This document shows, piece after piece, positions 29,438 through 38,832 of a DNA stretch of 64,000 nucleotides. Every line of letters starts with the position of its first letter. The stretch's first letter is position 1. The position numbers were made by a program, and so were the translations under genes. This stretch comes from Sphingomonas sp. SUN019 (lineage in GTDB: Bacteria; Pseudomonadota; Alphaproteobacteria; Sphingomonadales; Sphingomonadaceae). The stretch is taken from assembly GCF_024758705.1 (NCBI RefSeq), contig NZ_CP096971.1, positions 248,001-312,000 of the forward strand, given 5' to 3'. The notes beneath the pieces were generated by a model. The model was not told the DNA's origin, did not search any database, and saw nothing but the letters and a program-made list of their open reading frames with translations.

Positions 29438-30808
29438 ATGGCGCTCGATATTCTTGTTGTGGACGACGAACGCGACATTCGTGAACTTGTCGCGGGTGTG
29501 CTGGAGGACGAGGGATACGGCACACGCACCGCCGCCGACAGCGATTCCGCGCTGGAAGCGATCGCGGCGCGGCGGCCGAGCCTGGTGCTGCTCGACGTGT
29601 GGCTGCAGGGGTCGAAGCTCGACGGGCTTGACCTGCTCGACGAGATCAAGCGGCGCGATCCGTCGATCCCGGTGCTGGTGATTTCGGGACATGGCAATCT
29701 CGACACGGCGGTAGCGGCGATCCGCAAGGGCGCCTACGACTTCATCGAGAAGCCGTTCCAGGCCGAACGCCTGCTGATCATGGTCGAACGCGCGACCGAA
29801 ACCGAGCGGCTGAAGCGCGAAGTGGCGTCGCTGCGGGCGTCGGCAGGACGCGACACCGATCTGACCGGCAGTTCGAGCGCGATCAACGGCGTCCGCGCGA
29901 CGTTGAAACGTGTCGCGGCGACCGGGAGCCGCGTGCTGATCGTTGGGGCGGCAGGCGTCGGCAAGGAAGTCGCCGCGCGCCTGCTCCATAGTTGGAGCCA
30001 GCGATCGACCGCGCCGTTCGTGATCGTCAGCGCCGCGCGCATGACGCCCGAGCGCGTCGAGGAGGAGTTGTTCGGGGTGGAGGAGGGGGGTGACCTGATC
30101 CGCACCGGCCTGCTCGAACAGGCGCATGGCGGGACGCTGTTTCTCGACGAGATCGCCGACATGCCGGTCCAGACGCAGGCGCGCATTCTACGGGTGCTGA
30201 CCGACCAGAGCTTCAGCAGGGTCAATGGCGAGCGGACCGTCAAGGTAGATGTTCGCGTCGTCTCCGCCACCTCACGCGACCTGACCGAGGAGATCGCAGA
30301 GGGGCGCTTTCGCGAGGATCTCTATTACCGGCTGAACGTCGTGCCCGTACCGATCCCGCCCTTGTCCGACCGGCGCGAGGACATTCCACCGCTGGTCGAG
30401 CATTTCGTCGCGCATTATGCGGCCGAACGCCGGGTGCCGACGCCGGAGGTGGCGACCGATGCGATGGTCGTGCTGCAATCCTACGATTGGCCGGGCAACG
30501 TGCGGCAGCTTCGCAATGTCGTCGAACGCACGATCATCCTGGCGCCGGGCGACCGGATTGGTCGCATCGACCTTGACCTGCTACCGCCCGAAGTCCGCGG
30601 CGATCAGGAGAATATGACGGGTACGTCGGCGATCATGGGATCGCCGCTGCGCGAGGCGCGCGAATCGTTCGAGCGGGAGTATCTGCGCGTTCAGATCAGG
30701 CGCTTCTCCGGCAATATATCGCGGACCGCGACCTTTATCGGAATGGAGCGATCGGCGCTGCACCGGAAGCTGAAGCTGCTCGGCATCACCGAAACGAAAG
30801 ACGATTGA
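29438..30808 (+). CDS. ntrX: Response regulator NtrX
   Basis: 456 residues from the ATG at 29438, two bases after the ntrY stop. It has a receiver domain (LDILVVDDERDIRELVAGVL, VLLDVWLQGS), an AAA+ domain with Walker A VGAAGVGKEVAA, and a Fis-type C-terminus (FSGNISRTATFIGMERSALH). The sigma54-contact GAFTGA loop is missing; the segment after EELFGVEE reads GGDLIRTGLLEQAHGGT. This is usual for alphaproteobacterial NtrX as I know the family, and suggests it does not act by opening sigma54 promoters. Confidence 0.93.
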   Translation: MALDILVVDDERDIRELVAGVLEDEGYGTRTAADSDSALEAIAARRPSLVLLDVWLQGSKLDGLDLLDEIKRRDPSIPVLVISGHGNLDTAVAAIRKGAYDFIEKPFQAERLLIMVERATETERLKREVASLRASAGRDTDLTGSSSAINGVRATLKRVAATGSRVLIVGAAGVGKEVAARLLHSWSQRSTAPFVIVSAARMTPERVEEELFGVEEGGDLIRTGLLEQAHGGTLFLDEIADMPVQTQARILRVLTDQSFSRVNGERTVKVDVRVVSATSRDLTEEIAEGRFREDLYYRLNVVPVPIPPLSDRREDIPPLVEHFVAHYAAERRVPTPEVATDAMVVLQSYDWPGNVRQLRNVVERTIILAPGDRIGRIDLDLLPPEVRGDQENMTGTSAIMGSPLREARESFEREYLRVQIRRFSGNISRTATFIGMERSALHRKLKLLGITETKDD

Positions 30809-30924
30809 CGTCTGGACCGCGCAGGTCGGCGTTCCTAGATTAGCGACGCGGTCGAAACGGCCGCACCCGACGCCGGGCACCGGCGCATCGCGGGGCAAAC
30901 CCCGCCAACAACAAAGGACCGATC

Positions 30925-31416
30925 ATGGCCGACAAACAGACATCGCTGCAGGATCTTTTCCTGAACGCGCTGCGCAAATCCAAGACCCCCGTGACGATGT
31001 TCCTGGTAAAGGGCGTCAAGCTGCAGGGTATCGTAACCTGGTTCGATAATTTTTCCGTGCTGCTGCGCCGCGACGGCCAGTCGCAGCTGATCTATAAGCA
31101 CGCCATTTCGACGATCATGCCGTCGGGTCAGATCGACGTCGCCGCGATCGTCGACCAGATGGGCGAAACGACCAAGAAACAGCCGTTGCTGCAGGACATC
31201 TTTCTGAATGCGGTGCGTAAATCAGAGGATTCTGTGACGATGTTCCTGGTCAACGGCGTGATGCTGCAGGGGCAGATCGCGGCGTTCGACCTGTTCTGCA
31301 TGCTGCTCTATCGCGACGGCATGTCGCAGCTGGTGTACAAGCATGCGGTGTCGACGATCCAGCCCGCACGACCGCTAAACCTGGCCGAAGAAACAAGCGG
31401 TCCGGCCGAGGATTGA
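30925..31416 (+). CDS. hfq: Tandem-domain RNA chaperone Hfq
   Basis: 163 residues, twice the usual Hfq length. Residues about 6-70 and 87-150 are two Hfq Sm-like domains in one chain. The first has [32 protein letters not shown] and the Sm2 YKHA at 57-60; the second has [32 protein letters not shown] and YKHA at 138-141. The linker is about 20 residues. The ring is therefore probably three chains rather than six. Downstream hflX follows three bases after the stop, the usual hfq-hflX operon. Confidence 0.96.
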   Translation: MADKQTSLQDLFLNALRKSKTPVTMFLVKGVKLQGIVTWFDNFSVLLRRDGQSQLIYKHAISTIMPSGQIDVAAIVDQMGETTKKQPLLQDIFLNAVRKSEDSVTMFLVNGVMLQGQIAAFDLFCMLLYRDGMSQLVYKHAVSTIQPARPLNLAEETSGPAED

Positions 31417-31418
31417 GC

Positions 31419-32714
31419 ATGAACAACGAAGGCGGCGGTTTCGAGCGCGACCGCGGCGAGTTCACCCGCGGCGCGCGCGCGATCGTCGTGTACCCCGACC
31501 TCGGCGGATCGTCGCGTGACGCCGAAGCGCGTCTCGACGAAACCGCGGGCCTGGCCGAGGCGATCGGGGTGCAGGTGGCGGAGCGCCACACGTTTCGCGT
31601 CCGCGCGCCGCGCGCGGCGACGTTGATTGGCAGCGGGCAGGTGGAACTGCTGGCGACGTCGGTGCGGATGGAGGAGGCGAGCCTGGTCGTGTTCGATGCC
31701 GGGCTGTCGCCGATTCAGCAGCGCAACCTGGAAACCGCGCTTGAGACGAAAGTGATCGATCGCACCGGGCTGATCCTGGAGATCTTTGGCGAGCGCGCGG
31801 CGACCGCGGAAGGACGGCTGCAGGTCGAACTGGCGCATCTCGATTATCAATCGGGGCGGCTGGTGCGGAGTTGGACCCACCTCGAGCGGCAACGCGGCGG
31901 GTTCGGGTTTCTCGGCGGCCCGGGCGAAACCCAGATTGAGGCCGATCGCCGCATGATCCGCGACCGGATGGCGCGGCTGCGGCGTGAACTGGATCAGGTG
32001 ACCCGGACGCGCGGCCTGCATCGCGACCGGCGGCAGCGCGCGCCGTGGCCGGTGATCGCTCTGGTCGGCTACACCAACGCCGGAAAGTCGACACTGTTCA
32101 ATCGTGTAACCGGCGCTGACGTCATGGCGGAGGATCTGTTGTTCGCGACGCTGGACCCGACGCTGCGGCAGATTTCGCTACCTGGCATCGACAAGGCGAT
32201 CCTGTCGGACACGGTCGGTTTCGTCTCCGAACTGCCGACGCAATTGGTGGCGGCATTCAAGGCGACGCTGGAGGAGGTCATCTCCGCCGACCTGCTGATC
32301 CATGTCCGCGACGTGGCGCATCCCGATAGCGAAGCGCAGCGTAGCGACGTCGAGGGGGTGCTGGCGGAGATCGGCGTTTCCGAGGCGACGCCGCGGATCG
32401 AGGCGTGGAACAAGCTGGACCTGTTAGAAGGGGATGATCGCGCCGCGATGCTGGCGGAGGCCGAACGGCGCGACGACGTGGTCGCGCTCTCGGCGCTGAC
32501 CGGGGAGGGCGTGCCAGCGCTCGTCGCCGCGGTGGCCGAATTGCTGACCGAAGGCCATCGCCGCTATCGTATCGCGCTCGACGCGGGCGACGGCGCGGGC
32601 GCCGCGTGGCTGCACGCGCATGGCGAAGTGATCGATCATCAGGTCGATGACGGCGAAGCGGTGTATGAAGTCCGTATGGCCGCGAGGGAATACGAGCGCT
32701 TCATGACACGCTAG
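31419..32714 (+). CDS. hflX: GTPase HflX
   Basis: 431 residues from the ATG at 31419. The HflX N-terminal domain includes GSGQVELLATSV and VFDAGLSPIQQRNLE, then the helical linker QRGGFGFLGGPGETQIEADRR. GTPase motifs are G1 GYTNAGKST, G3 DTVGFVSELP and G4 NKLD. It binds the ribosome and can split stalled 70S particles. It meets mazG convergently with 18 bases between stops. Confidence 0.96.
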   Translation: MNNEGGGFERDRGEFTRGARAIVVYPDLGGSSRDAEARLDETAGLAEAIGVQVAERHTFRVRAPRAATLIGSGQVELLATSVRMEEASLVVFDAGLSPIQQRNLETALETKVIDRTGLILEIFGERAATAEGRLQVELAHLDYQSGRLVRSWTHLERQRGGFGFLGGPGETQIEADRRMIRDRMARLRRELDQVTRTRGLHRDRRQRAPWPVIALVGYTNAGKSTLFNRVTGADVMAEDLLFATLDPTLRQISLPGIDKAILSDTVGFVSELPTQLVAAFKATLEEVISADLLIHVRDVAHPDSEAQRSDVEGVLAEIGVSEATPRIEAWNKLDLLEGDDRAAMLAEAERRDDVVALSALTGEGVPALVAAVAELLTEGHRRYRIALDAGDGAGAAWLHAHGEVIDHQVDDGEAVYEVRMAAREYERFMTR

Positions 32715-32732
32715 TCGAGGGAGTGGGAACGA

Positions 32733-33464
32733 TCACCCGCGTTTCGCTTTGCTCCATAATTCTTCCTTGGCGTCCAGACTGAGCGCAGGAAACGCATCGC
32801 CGGCCATCGCCTCCATCGCGACGAAGCGCCGCTCGAATTTGGCGCTCGCCGCGCGCAATGCCGCTTCGGGGTCGATCTTCAGATGCCGTGCGAAGTTGAC
32901 CACCGCGAACAACAGGTCGCCGACCTCCTCGGCGCGGGTATCGTCATCGGCCGCTTCGATTTCGGCTAGTTCCTCGTCGATCTTCGCGCGTGCGCCGCTC
33001 GCATCGGGCCAGTCGAACCCGACGCGCGCCCCACGTTTCTGGAGTTTCTCGGCACGGGTCAATGCGGGCAGGCCGATCGCCACACCGTCCAGCGCGCCAG
33101 AGTTGCCCTTGGCGGCGCGTTCGGTGGCCTTGACCCGCTCCCAGTCGGCATGGCCTTCGCCACCGTCGCCGAAGATGTGCGGGTGCCGCCGTTCCATCTT
33201 GTCGCTGATCGCCGCCACGACATCGGGGAATGCGAAGTCGCCGGCTTCTTCGGCGATCCGGCTGTGGAAGACGACTTGGAGCAGCAGGTCGCCGAGTTCG
33301 TCCTTCAGATCAGCCATATCGCCACGCGCGATCGCATCGGCGACCTCATAGGCTTCCTCGATCGTATACGGCGCGATTGACGCGAAACTCTGCGCGCGAT
33401 CCCATTCGCAGCCGGTCTCCGGATCGCGCAGACGCGCCATGATCGCGAGCAGCCGGTCGATCAT
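32733..33464 (-). CDS. mazG: Nucleoside triphosphate pyrophosphohydrolase MazG
   Basis: 243 residues with two MazG repeats. The first has CEWDRAQSFASIAPYTIEEAYE with EEAYEVADAI and DLKDELGDLLLQVVFHSRIA. The second has KIDEELAEIEAADDDTRAEEVGDLLFAVVNFARH. It hydrolyses NTPs and dNTPs to monophosphates and pyrophosphate, clearing abnormal nucleotides and influencing ppGpp-linked stress. An AT-rich 58-base leader separates it from the retropepsin gene downstream in coordinate. Confidence 0.95.
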   Translation of the reverse strand: MIDRLLAIMARLRDPETGCEWDRAQSFASIAPYTIEEAYEVADAIARGDMADLKDELGDLLLQVVFHSRIAEEAGDFAFPDVVAAISDKMERRHPHIFGDGGEGHADWERVKATERAAKGNSGALDGVAIGLPALTRAEKLQKRGARVGFDWPDASGARAKIDEELAEIEAADDDTRAEEVGDLLFAVVNFARHLKIDPEAALRAASAKFERRFVAMEAMAGDAFPALSLDAKEELWSKAKRG

Positions 33465-33521
33465 GAAAGAGGGCCCTTCCCGGCGAATGAAATAATATCG
33501 ATAATATACATTATGTAAAAC

Positions 33522-34127
33522 TTATTGCCGTGTGGGAGGGAGTTCGAGAATTAGCGTTGTCCCGTCGACGCGCCAACTGGCGAGCCGTGACAAGAAGTTC
33601 ATCCCAAGCACGTCGGTATCACCGAACGCATCCGCGACCACCACCGGCAGATCGCGCGCGACGATTCCACCGATGCGAAGTTCGGGCAGTTCGGCGTTGA
33701 GCGCGACGACGTCGCCATTGGCGGTGCCCAGCATGGTCGGGAAACCACTTTCGTCGATCTGTAATCCGGCGGCGCGCGCCGTCGCGGTCGACAGCGCGGT
33801 GGTCGTCGCGCCGCTGTCGATCAACATCCGCCGTTCGACTCCGTTCAGATTGACGGTCGCCCAGAAATGACCGTCCGCCGCCATGCGGATGCGCACCGTC
33901 TCTCCAATGACGCGCTGATCGCGGCCGAACAGTGCGTCGCGCGTGTCGTCCCAGATTGGTTTCAGGCGATCGCGCTGGCCGACGATGACCAAGCCGATCG
34001 CGAACACCGCGATCCAGGCCAGCACCATCTTCAGCGTCTGCCCCAGCGGCACGCGGCGGGCGAGCAAGGCGGATAGCGGCAGGATCAGCATCATCGCGTA
34101 CAACGCGATTTCGGCGCCGCGGTTCAC
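33522..34127 (-). CDS. Membrane-bound retropepsin-like aspartic protease
   Basis: 201 residues. Two membrane segments come first (about 6-24 and 32-50), then a clan-AA aspartic protease domain with the active-site motif MLIDSGATTTALS and the flap-like GMNFLSRLASWRVDG near the end. This matches the TIGR02281-type proteins of alphaproteobacteria, single-domain relatives of retropepsin that must dimerise. The substrate is unknown. It overlaps the upstream MBL gene by ATGA. Confidence 0.85.
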   Translation of the reverse strand: MNRGAEIALYAMMLILPLSALLARRVPLGQTLKMVLAWIAVFAIGLVIVGQRDRLKPIWDDTRDALFGRDQRVIGETVRIRMAADGHFWATVNLNGVERRMLIDSGATTTALSTATARAAGLQIDESGFPTMLGTANGDVVALNAELPELRIGGIVARDLPVVVADAFGDTDVLGMNFLSRLASWRVDGTTLILELPPTRQ

Positions 34128-34888
34128 CAGGCGAATTCCAGCCCGTCATAGCCAGGCTCGACCCCGACGGGCAGCTCTGCGGCCAGCGTCGCATAGTCCA
34201 TCGACTGATCCATATGTATCAACGCGGCACGAAGCGGCGCAAGCTCGGCGATCCACTCGAGCGCGGTCGCCAGATCGGGATGCGTTGGGTGCGGCCTGCG
34301 GCGGAGCGCATCGACGATCCAGACGTCGAGATCGCGATAAAGCGAGCGCATCTCCTGGGTAAGATCATGGAAATCAGTCGCATAACCGATCCGCTTGCCG
34401 TCCGCTTCGAACAGCAGGCCGGCCGAGGTTATCGAACCGTGCGGCTGATCGACGCAAGTGACCGTGATACCGCCGATCGTGACCTGATCCGGCAGGTGAG
34501 AAAGCGCGACCGTCGGCGGATATCCATCGCGTCCGTGGAAGACGTAGCCGAACCGCTCGATGATCGCCGCCGATGTCGCAGGGCGCGCGAGGCCGCGGAC
34601 CGGATGGCGCAGCGCGTGATAGATTTGGCGCAAATCGTCGATTCCGAACACATGATCGGCGTGTTCGTGCGTCCAGATTACGGCATCGACCGTGCCGACG
34701 TCGGCATCCAGCAACTGCGCGCGCATATCGGGGCTGGTGTCGACCAGAATGCGCGTGCCGTCATGTTCGACCAGGATCGATGCGCGGGTGCGGCGGTTCT
34801 TCGGCTCGGCGGGATCGCACGCGCCCCAATCGTTGCCGATCCGCGGCACACCCGACGACGTGCCTGAGCCGAGGATACGGACCTTCAC
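34124..34888 (-). CDS. MBL-fold metallo-hydrolase (PhnP-like)
   Basis: 254 residues. Metal ligands appear in IWTHEHADHVFGIDDLR (HxHxDH), with further histidines in DQPHGSITSAGLLFE, TDFHDL and LIHMDQSMDY. It resembles the phosphodiesterase-type PhnP/tRNase Z branch: LGSGTSSGVPRIGNDWG at the start is characteristic. Without phosphonate genes nearby the substrate is uncertain. It lies ten bases after tatD in the metG-tatD run. Confidence 0.88.
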   Translation of the reverse strand: MKVRILGSGTSSGVPRIGNDWGACDPAEPKNRRTRASILVEHDGTRILVDTSPDMRAQLLDADVGTVDAVIWTHEHADHVFGIDDLRQIYHALRHPVRGLARPATSAAIIERFGYVFHGRDGYPPTVALSHLPDQVTIGGITVTCVDQPHGSITSAGLLFEADGKRIGYATDFHDLTQEMRSLYRDLDVWIVDALRRRPHPTHPDLATALEWIAELAPLRAALIHMDQSMDYATLAAELPVGVEPGYDGLEFAW

Positions 34889-34898
34889 GCTCCCGCCT

Positions 34899-35675
34899 TC
34901 ACATCAATGTCTTGGCGAACAATTCATGGAAGTTTCGTGCGGTAACATCCTGCAAATGTTCAACCTCCTCACCGCGCAGGTCGGCCAAGAACCGCGCGGT
35001 GTCGGCGACGAAGGCGGGTTCGCCGGTCTTGCCCCGGTGCGGTACGGGGGCCAGGAACGGCGCGTCGGTTTCGATCAGCAGACGCTCGATCGGTAGTCGC
35101 GCCGCGGTTTCCTGCAGGTCGCGGGCATTCTTGAACGTCACGATGCCGGAGATCGAAATGTAGCAGCCGAGATCAAGCGCGATGTCCGCGAACGCGCCGG
35201 TGCCCGTGAAGCAGTGGATCACACAACCGAACGCGCCCTTCCCCATTTCTTCGCGCAGGATCGAAGCGGTGTCGTCCTCGGCATCGCGGGTATGGACCAC
35301 GATCGGCACGCCCGCCTGGCGCGCGGCGGCGATATGTGCGCGAAAGCTGGCCTGCTGACGATCGCGGTCGCTGTGGTCGTAGAAATAATCGAGTCCGCTT
35401 TCACCGATGCCGACGATCCGAGGATGCGCCGCGCGCGCCACCAGTTTCGCGGTGTCGACATGCGGATGTTGGTCCGCCTCATGCGGGTGAATGCCGACCG
35501 TCGCCCAAACGTCGGGTTCGCGTTCAGCGGTGGCGAGCACGTCGTCCCATTCGCTTTCGCGCGTCGCGATGTTCAGCATCGCGGTGACGCCACGCGCGCG
35601 GGCGCGCTCGAGCACCGCCTGCTGATCTTCGGCCAAGCCATTGTAATTGAGATGACAATGGCTGTCGGCGAGCAT
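34899..35675 (-). CDS. tatD: TatD-family metal-dependent DNase
   Basis: 258 residues from the ATG at 35675, which overlaps the metG stop (TGATG). An in-frame extension to 35990 is only the antisense of metG. Metal ligands: DSHCHLNY at the start, GIGESGLDYFYD, VVHTRDAEDDT, IHCFTGT and IETDAPFLAP. TatD enzymes are 3'-5' exonucleases linked to DNA repair or decay. The metG-tatD-MBL order is conserved in alphaproteobacteria. Confidence 0.93.
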   Translation of the reverse strand: MLADSHCHLNYNGLAEDQQAVLERARARGVTAMLNIATRESEWDDVLATAEREPDVWATVGIHPHEADQHPHVDTAKLVARAAHPRIVGIGESGLDYFYDHSDRDRQQASFRAHIAAARQAGVPIVVHTRDAEDDTASILREEMGKGAFGCVIHCFTGTGAFADIALDLGCYISISGIVTFKNARDLQETAARLPIERLLIETDAPFLAPVPHRGKTGEPAFVADTARFLADLRGEEVEHLQDVTARNFHELFAKTLM

Positions 35676-37216
35676 CAGGCGGCCTCTGCCGGGAGTTCCA
35701 GCCGGGGAAACATCGGTGACGGCGCGGCGAGCCGGAAATCGCTTGCGGCGTGGCGTGCATACCAGTCGTCGTCGTCGACCGCGGCATGATCGCGCTCCGC
35801 CGCACCGAGTTGGTCGAGCACCTTGCCCGCGGCCTCCGGCACGACCGGCAGAATCACGATCGCAAGGATGCGGATCGCTCGAACGAGAGTGCCGAGCACC
35901 GCATTCATCCGGTCGGGATCGGTCTTGCGCAGCGCCCACGGCGCCTGCGCGTCGATATATTGATTGCAGGCGAAGACGCCGCGCAGCCACGCCTCGATCC
36001 CCTGGCTCAGCATGAGATCCTCGAACGCCGACTTGAAGCCAGCCGCTGCAACGATAACCTCCTCGATCAACTGACCGTCAGCGACATCCCGGCGCCCGTC
36101 GACCGGCAATTCGCCATCGAGGTTCTTCGCGATGAAGGACAAAGTACGCTGCGCCAGATTGCCGAAACTGTTCGCCAGTTCGGCATTCACCCGCATCACA
36201 ATGGCTTCGGCCGAATAACTGCCGTCCTGACCGAAACTCACCTCGCGCAGCAGGAAATAGCGCAAAGCATCGACGCCGAACGCGGTCGCCAGATCGCCAG
36301 GATCGACGACGTTGCCGAGGCTCTTCGACATCTTTTCCCCGCGGTGAAGCAGGAAGCCGTGCCCGAAGACGCTTTTCGGCGAGGCGATCCCGGCCGACAT
36401 CAGGAAGGCGGGCCAATAGACTGCGTGAAAGCGGACGATGTCCTTGCCGATCAGATGCAGGTCGGCGGGCCAGTATTTCATCTCGCCGTCGGGATAGCCC
36501 ACACCGGTCAGATAATTGGTCAGCGCATCCACCCACACGTACATGACGTGGCCCGGACTGCCCGGCACCGCCACACCCCAGTCGAAGCTGGTTCGCGATA
36601 CCGACAGATCCGTCAGCCCGCCCTCGACGAAGCGCATGATCTCGTTGCGACGCGATTCCGGGCGTATGAAATCGGGGTTGTCGCGGTACAGCTCCAGCAA
36701 CGGCTGCTGGTATTTCGACAGACGGAAGAACCACGTCTCCTCCGCGGTCCATTCGACCGGGGTTCCCTGCGGAGAAAGCTTACCCCCTTCCCCGTCGATC
36801 AGTTCCTTCTCGTCGTAGAACGCTTCGTCGCGGACCGAATACCAGCCCTCGTAGCGGTCGAGATACAGGTCGCCGGCGTTCGCCATCGCCTGCCAGATTG
36901 CCTGGCTGGCGCGGTGATGGTCGGCGTCGGTGGTCTGGATAAAGCGATCATAGGAGACGTTGAGATTGTCGCACATCGCCTTGAAATAGGACGACATCTC
37001 GGAAGCAAGATCGCGCACTTCGACGCCGCGGTCGCGTGCGGTCTGAACCATCTTCAGCCCGTGTTCGTCGGTGCCGGTCTGGAACAAAACGTCGCGGCCG
37101 GCCTGTCGCTGGAAACGCGCGATCGCGTCTGCGGCGATCGCTTCATAGGCGTGGCCGATATGCGGACGGCCGTTGGGATAGCTGATCGCAGTGGAAATGT
37201 AGAAGGGTTCGCGCAT
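35675..37216 (-). CDS. metG: Methionyl-tRNA synthetase
   Basis: 513 residues, class I. The HIGH element is GRPHIGHAYEAIAADAIARF and the KMSKS loop is GEKMSKSLGNVVDP. The N-terminal start FYISTAISYPNG is standard. This is the short form without the C-terminal EMAP-type tRNA-binding domain, and the connective peptide lacks the zinc-binding cysteine clusters. It lies 12 bases after holB on the same strand. Confidence 0.96.
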   Translation of the reverse strand: MREPFYISTAISYPNGRPHIGHAYEAIAADAIARFQRQAGRDVLFQTGTDEHGLKMVQTARDRGVEVRDLASEMSSYFKAMCDNLNVSYDRFIQTTDADHHRASQAIWQAMANAGDLYLDRYEGWYSVRDEAFYDEKELIDGEGGKLSPQGTPVEWTAEETWFFRLSKYQQPLLELYRDNPDFIRPESRRNEIMRFVEGGLTDLSVSRTSFDWGVAVPGSPGHVMYVWVDALTNYLTGVGYPDGEMKYWPADLHLIGKDIVRFHAVYWPAFLMSAGIASPKSVFGHGFLLHRGEKMSKSLGNVVDPGDLATAFGVDALRYFLLREVSFGQDGSYSAEAIVMRVNAELANSFGNLAQRTLSFIAKNLDGELPVDGRRDVADGQLIEEVIVAAAGFKSAFEDLMLSQGIEAWLRGVFACNQYIDAQAPWALRKTDPDRMNAVLGTLVRAIRILAIVILPVVPEAAGKVLDQLGAAERDHAAVDDDDWYARHAASDFRLAAPSPMFPRLELPAEAA

Positions 37217-37228
37217 GCCGCGTCCCTA

Positions 37229-38209
37229 CTATCGAGCGAGCCGCGCTACCACCCCCGCGAGTTCGAACACCGTCGCGCCCGCATCCAGCGTCAGCGCGCG
37301 CGCCGTGCCCGCGATCGAGCGCGCTTCGTCATAGGCGTCGAGCGCGGTGCGCAGCCCCTCCCCGGCGCGATACGGAGCCTGTTCAGCGATGAAGCCGGGC
37401 ACACGTTCCAGGAACGCCTCGTAGCGCGGTTGTGCGGCTTTCGCCGACAGCGCCTTCGCCAACCGTCCGCGCTGCGCATTGTCGTGGTCGCCGCTTTTGC
37501 CGATCGTAGATAGCGCGGCGTCGATCCCGGCCAGGTCGAGCCCGGCGTACGCGAGTGCACGCCCCGGTGATCCTGCACCGGCGCGCACCAGCGCCTCGAT
37601 CTCATCGCGATCCGCCTCCGGCATCGCATCGCCCAGCACCGCGCGCATATCGTCCATCGCGAGCGGTTCGAACCGCAGCAGTCGGCAGCGCGAGCGGATC
37701 GTGGGAAGCAATCGTCCCGGCGCGTGGCTGACCAGCAGGAAAATCGTCCCCTGCGGAGGTTCTTCGAGATTCTTGAGCAATGCGTTCGACGCGCCGGGCC
37801 GTTCGAGGTCGTCGACCGCATCGATCACGACGACGCGCCGCGCCGACAGCGCGGGCTTGGTCGCGAACAGCGGCATCAGCGCGCGAACCTGAGCGATCGG
37901 GATCGAGCGCGCGAGGTCCTGATCGGGTTTTTCGGGGTCTTTCGGCAGCCGTCGCATCTCGCGGTAATCGGGATGCGTGCCCGCCGCGATCAGCCGTGCC
38001 GCCTGATGATCTTCAGGTACGGCGAACCCCGGCGGCAATGCGTCCGGCGTCGCCGCTTCGGCCAGCATCCGTCGTGCGACCATGCGCGCGAAAGTCGCCT
38101 TGCCGACACCCTCCGGCCCGGCGAGCAACCACGCGTGGTGGAGCGATCCGCTGCCCAGCGCCGCGATAAAGGCGGCGCGGGCGGCGTCATGGCCGCGCAG
38201 TGACATCAT
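37229..38209 (-). CDS. holB: DNA polymerase III subunit delta'
   Basis: 326 residues. The N-terminal AAA+ domain has LHHAWLLAGPEGVGKATFARM (Walker A) and RRVVVIDAVDDLERPGASN; TIFLLVSHAPGRLLPTIRSR is the sensor 1/SRC region of clamp-loader subunits. A C-terminal collar domain follows. It is part of the clamp loader, as is holC elsewhere in this window. The start overlaps the tmk stop (ATGA); a second ATG lies three bases on. Confidence 0.94.
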   Translation of the reverse strand: MMSLRGHDAARAAFIAALGSGSLHHAWLLAGPEGVGKATFARMVARRMLAEAATPDALPPGFAVPEDHQAARLIAAGTHPDYREMRRLPKDPEKPDQDLARSIPIAQVRALMPLFATKPALSARRVVVIDAVDDLERPGASNALLKNLEEPPQGTIFLLVSHAPGRLLPTIRSRCRLLRFEPLAMDDMRAVLGDAMPEADRDEIEALVRAGAGSPGRALAYAGLDLAGIDAALSTIGKSGDHDNAQRGRLAKALSAKAAQPRYEAFLERVPGFIAEQAPYRAGEGLRTALDAYDEARSIAGTARALTLDAGATVFELAGVVARLAR

Positions 38210-38832
38210 GGCAGCAGGTCGGACAGCGCATCCAGTAGCGCGGCGGTCACCTGCTCCGGCGCGGCGCTTGCGTCGATCCGGCGAAAGCGATCGGGTTCGG
38301 CCGTCGCGAAGCCGTCGAACGCGCGCGCGACCGCATCGTGGAAGTCCGCGCCGCGCGCCGCGAAGCGATCCGCGCCCGCGCCGTCACGCGCACCGGCACG
38401 TCGCGCGCCCTCCCCGGTCGGCAAATCGAGCAGGAACGTCCGATCGGGCAACAGCCCCTTGGACCCGAAACCGTGCAGCGCGAGGATCGCTGCATCGTCG
38501 ACCCCGCTTGCGACGCCCTGATAGGCGCGGGTCGAATCGAGATAGCGATCGCAGATCACCCACGTCCCCGCACCGATCGCGGGGCGGATGACCTTTTCGA
38601 CATGGTCCGCGCGCGCGGCGGCGAACAGCAACGCCTCGACGTGCGGGCTCCAGCGACGGACGTCGCCGTGCATCAGAAGCGCACGGATCGCCTCCGCGCC
38701 CTCACTGCCGCCGGGTTCGCGCGTGACGATCGCGTGGACGCCGCGCTCCGCCAGCGCATCGGCCATAGCGCGCGCCTGCGTCGACTTCCCCGCCCCCTCG
38801 CCGCCTTCGAGCGAGAGGAACCTGCCGATCAT
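38206..38832 (-). CDS. tmk: Thymidylate kinase
   Basis: 208 residues from the ATG at 38832, which overlaps the upstream dacC stop by ATGA; the longer frame to 39153 is antisense of dacC. The P-loop is FLSLEGGEGAGKSTQARAMA, with the DR(Y/x) motif TREPGGSEGAEAIR and VICDRYLDSTRAYQG. It makes dTDP from dTMP. The tmk-holB pairing is a conserved bacterial arrangement. Confidence 0.95.
   Translation of the reverse strand: MIGRFLSLEGGEGAGKSTQARAMADALAERGVHAIVTREPGGSEGAEAIRALLMHGDVRRWSPHVEALLFAAARADHVEKVIRPAIGAGTWVICDRYLDSTRAYQGVASGVDDAAILALHGFGSKGLLPDRTFLLDLPTGEGARRAGARDGAGADRFAARGADFHDAVARAFDGFATAEPDRFRRIDASAAPEQVTAALLDALSDLLP

Noticed and set aside
36961..37216. MetG lacking a C-terminal tRNA-binding domain as a truncation
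   Set aside because: Short MetG of about 515 residues is normal in many alphaproteobacteria, and the stop is in a clean TGATG with tatD.
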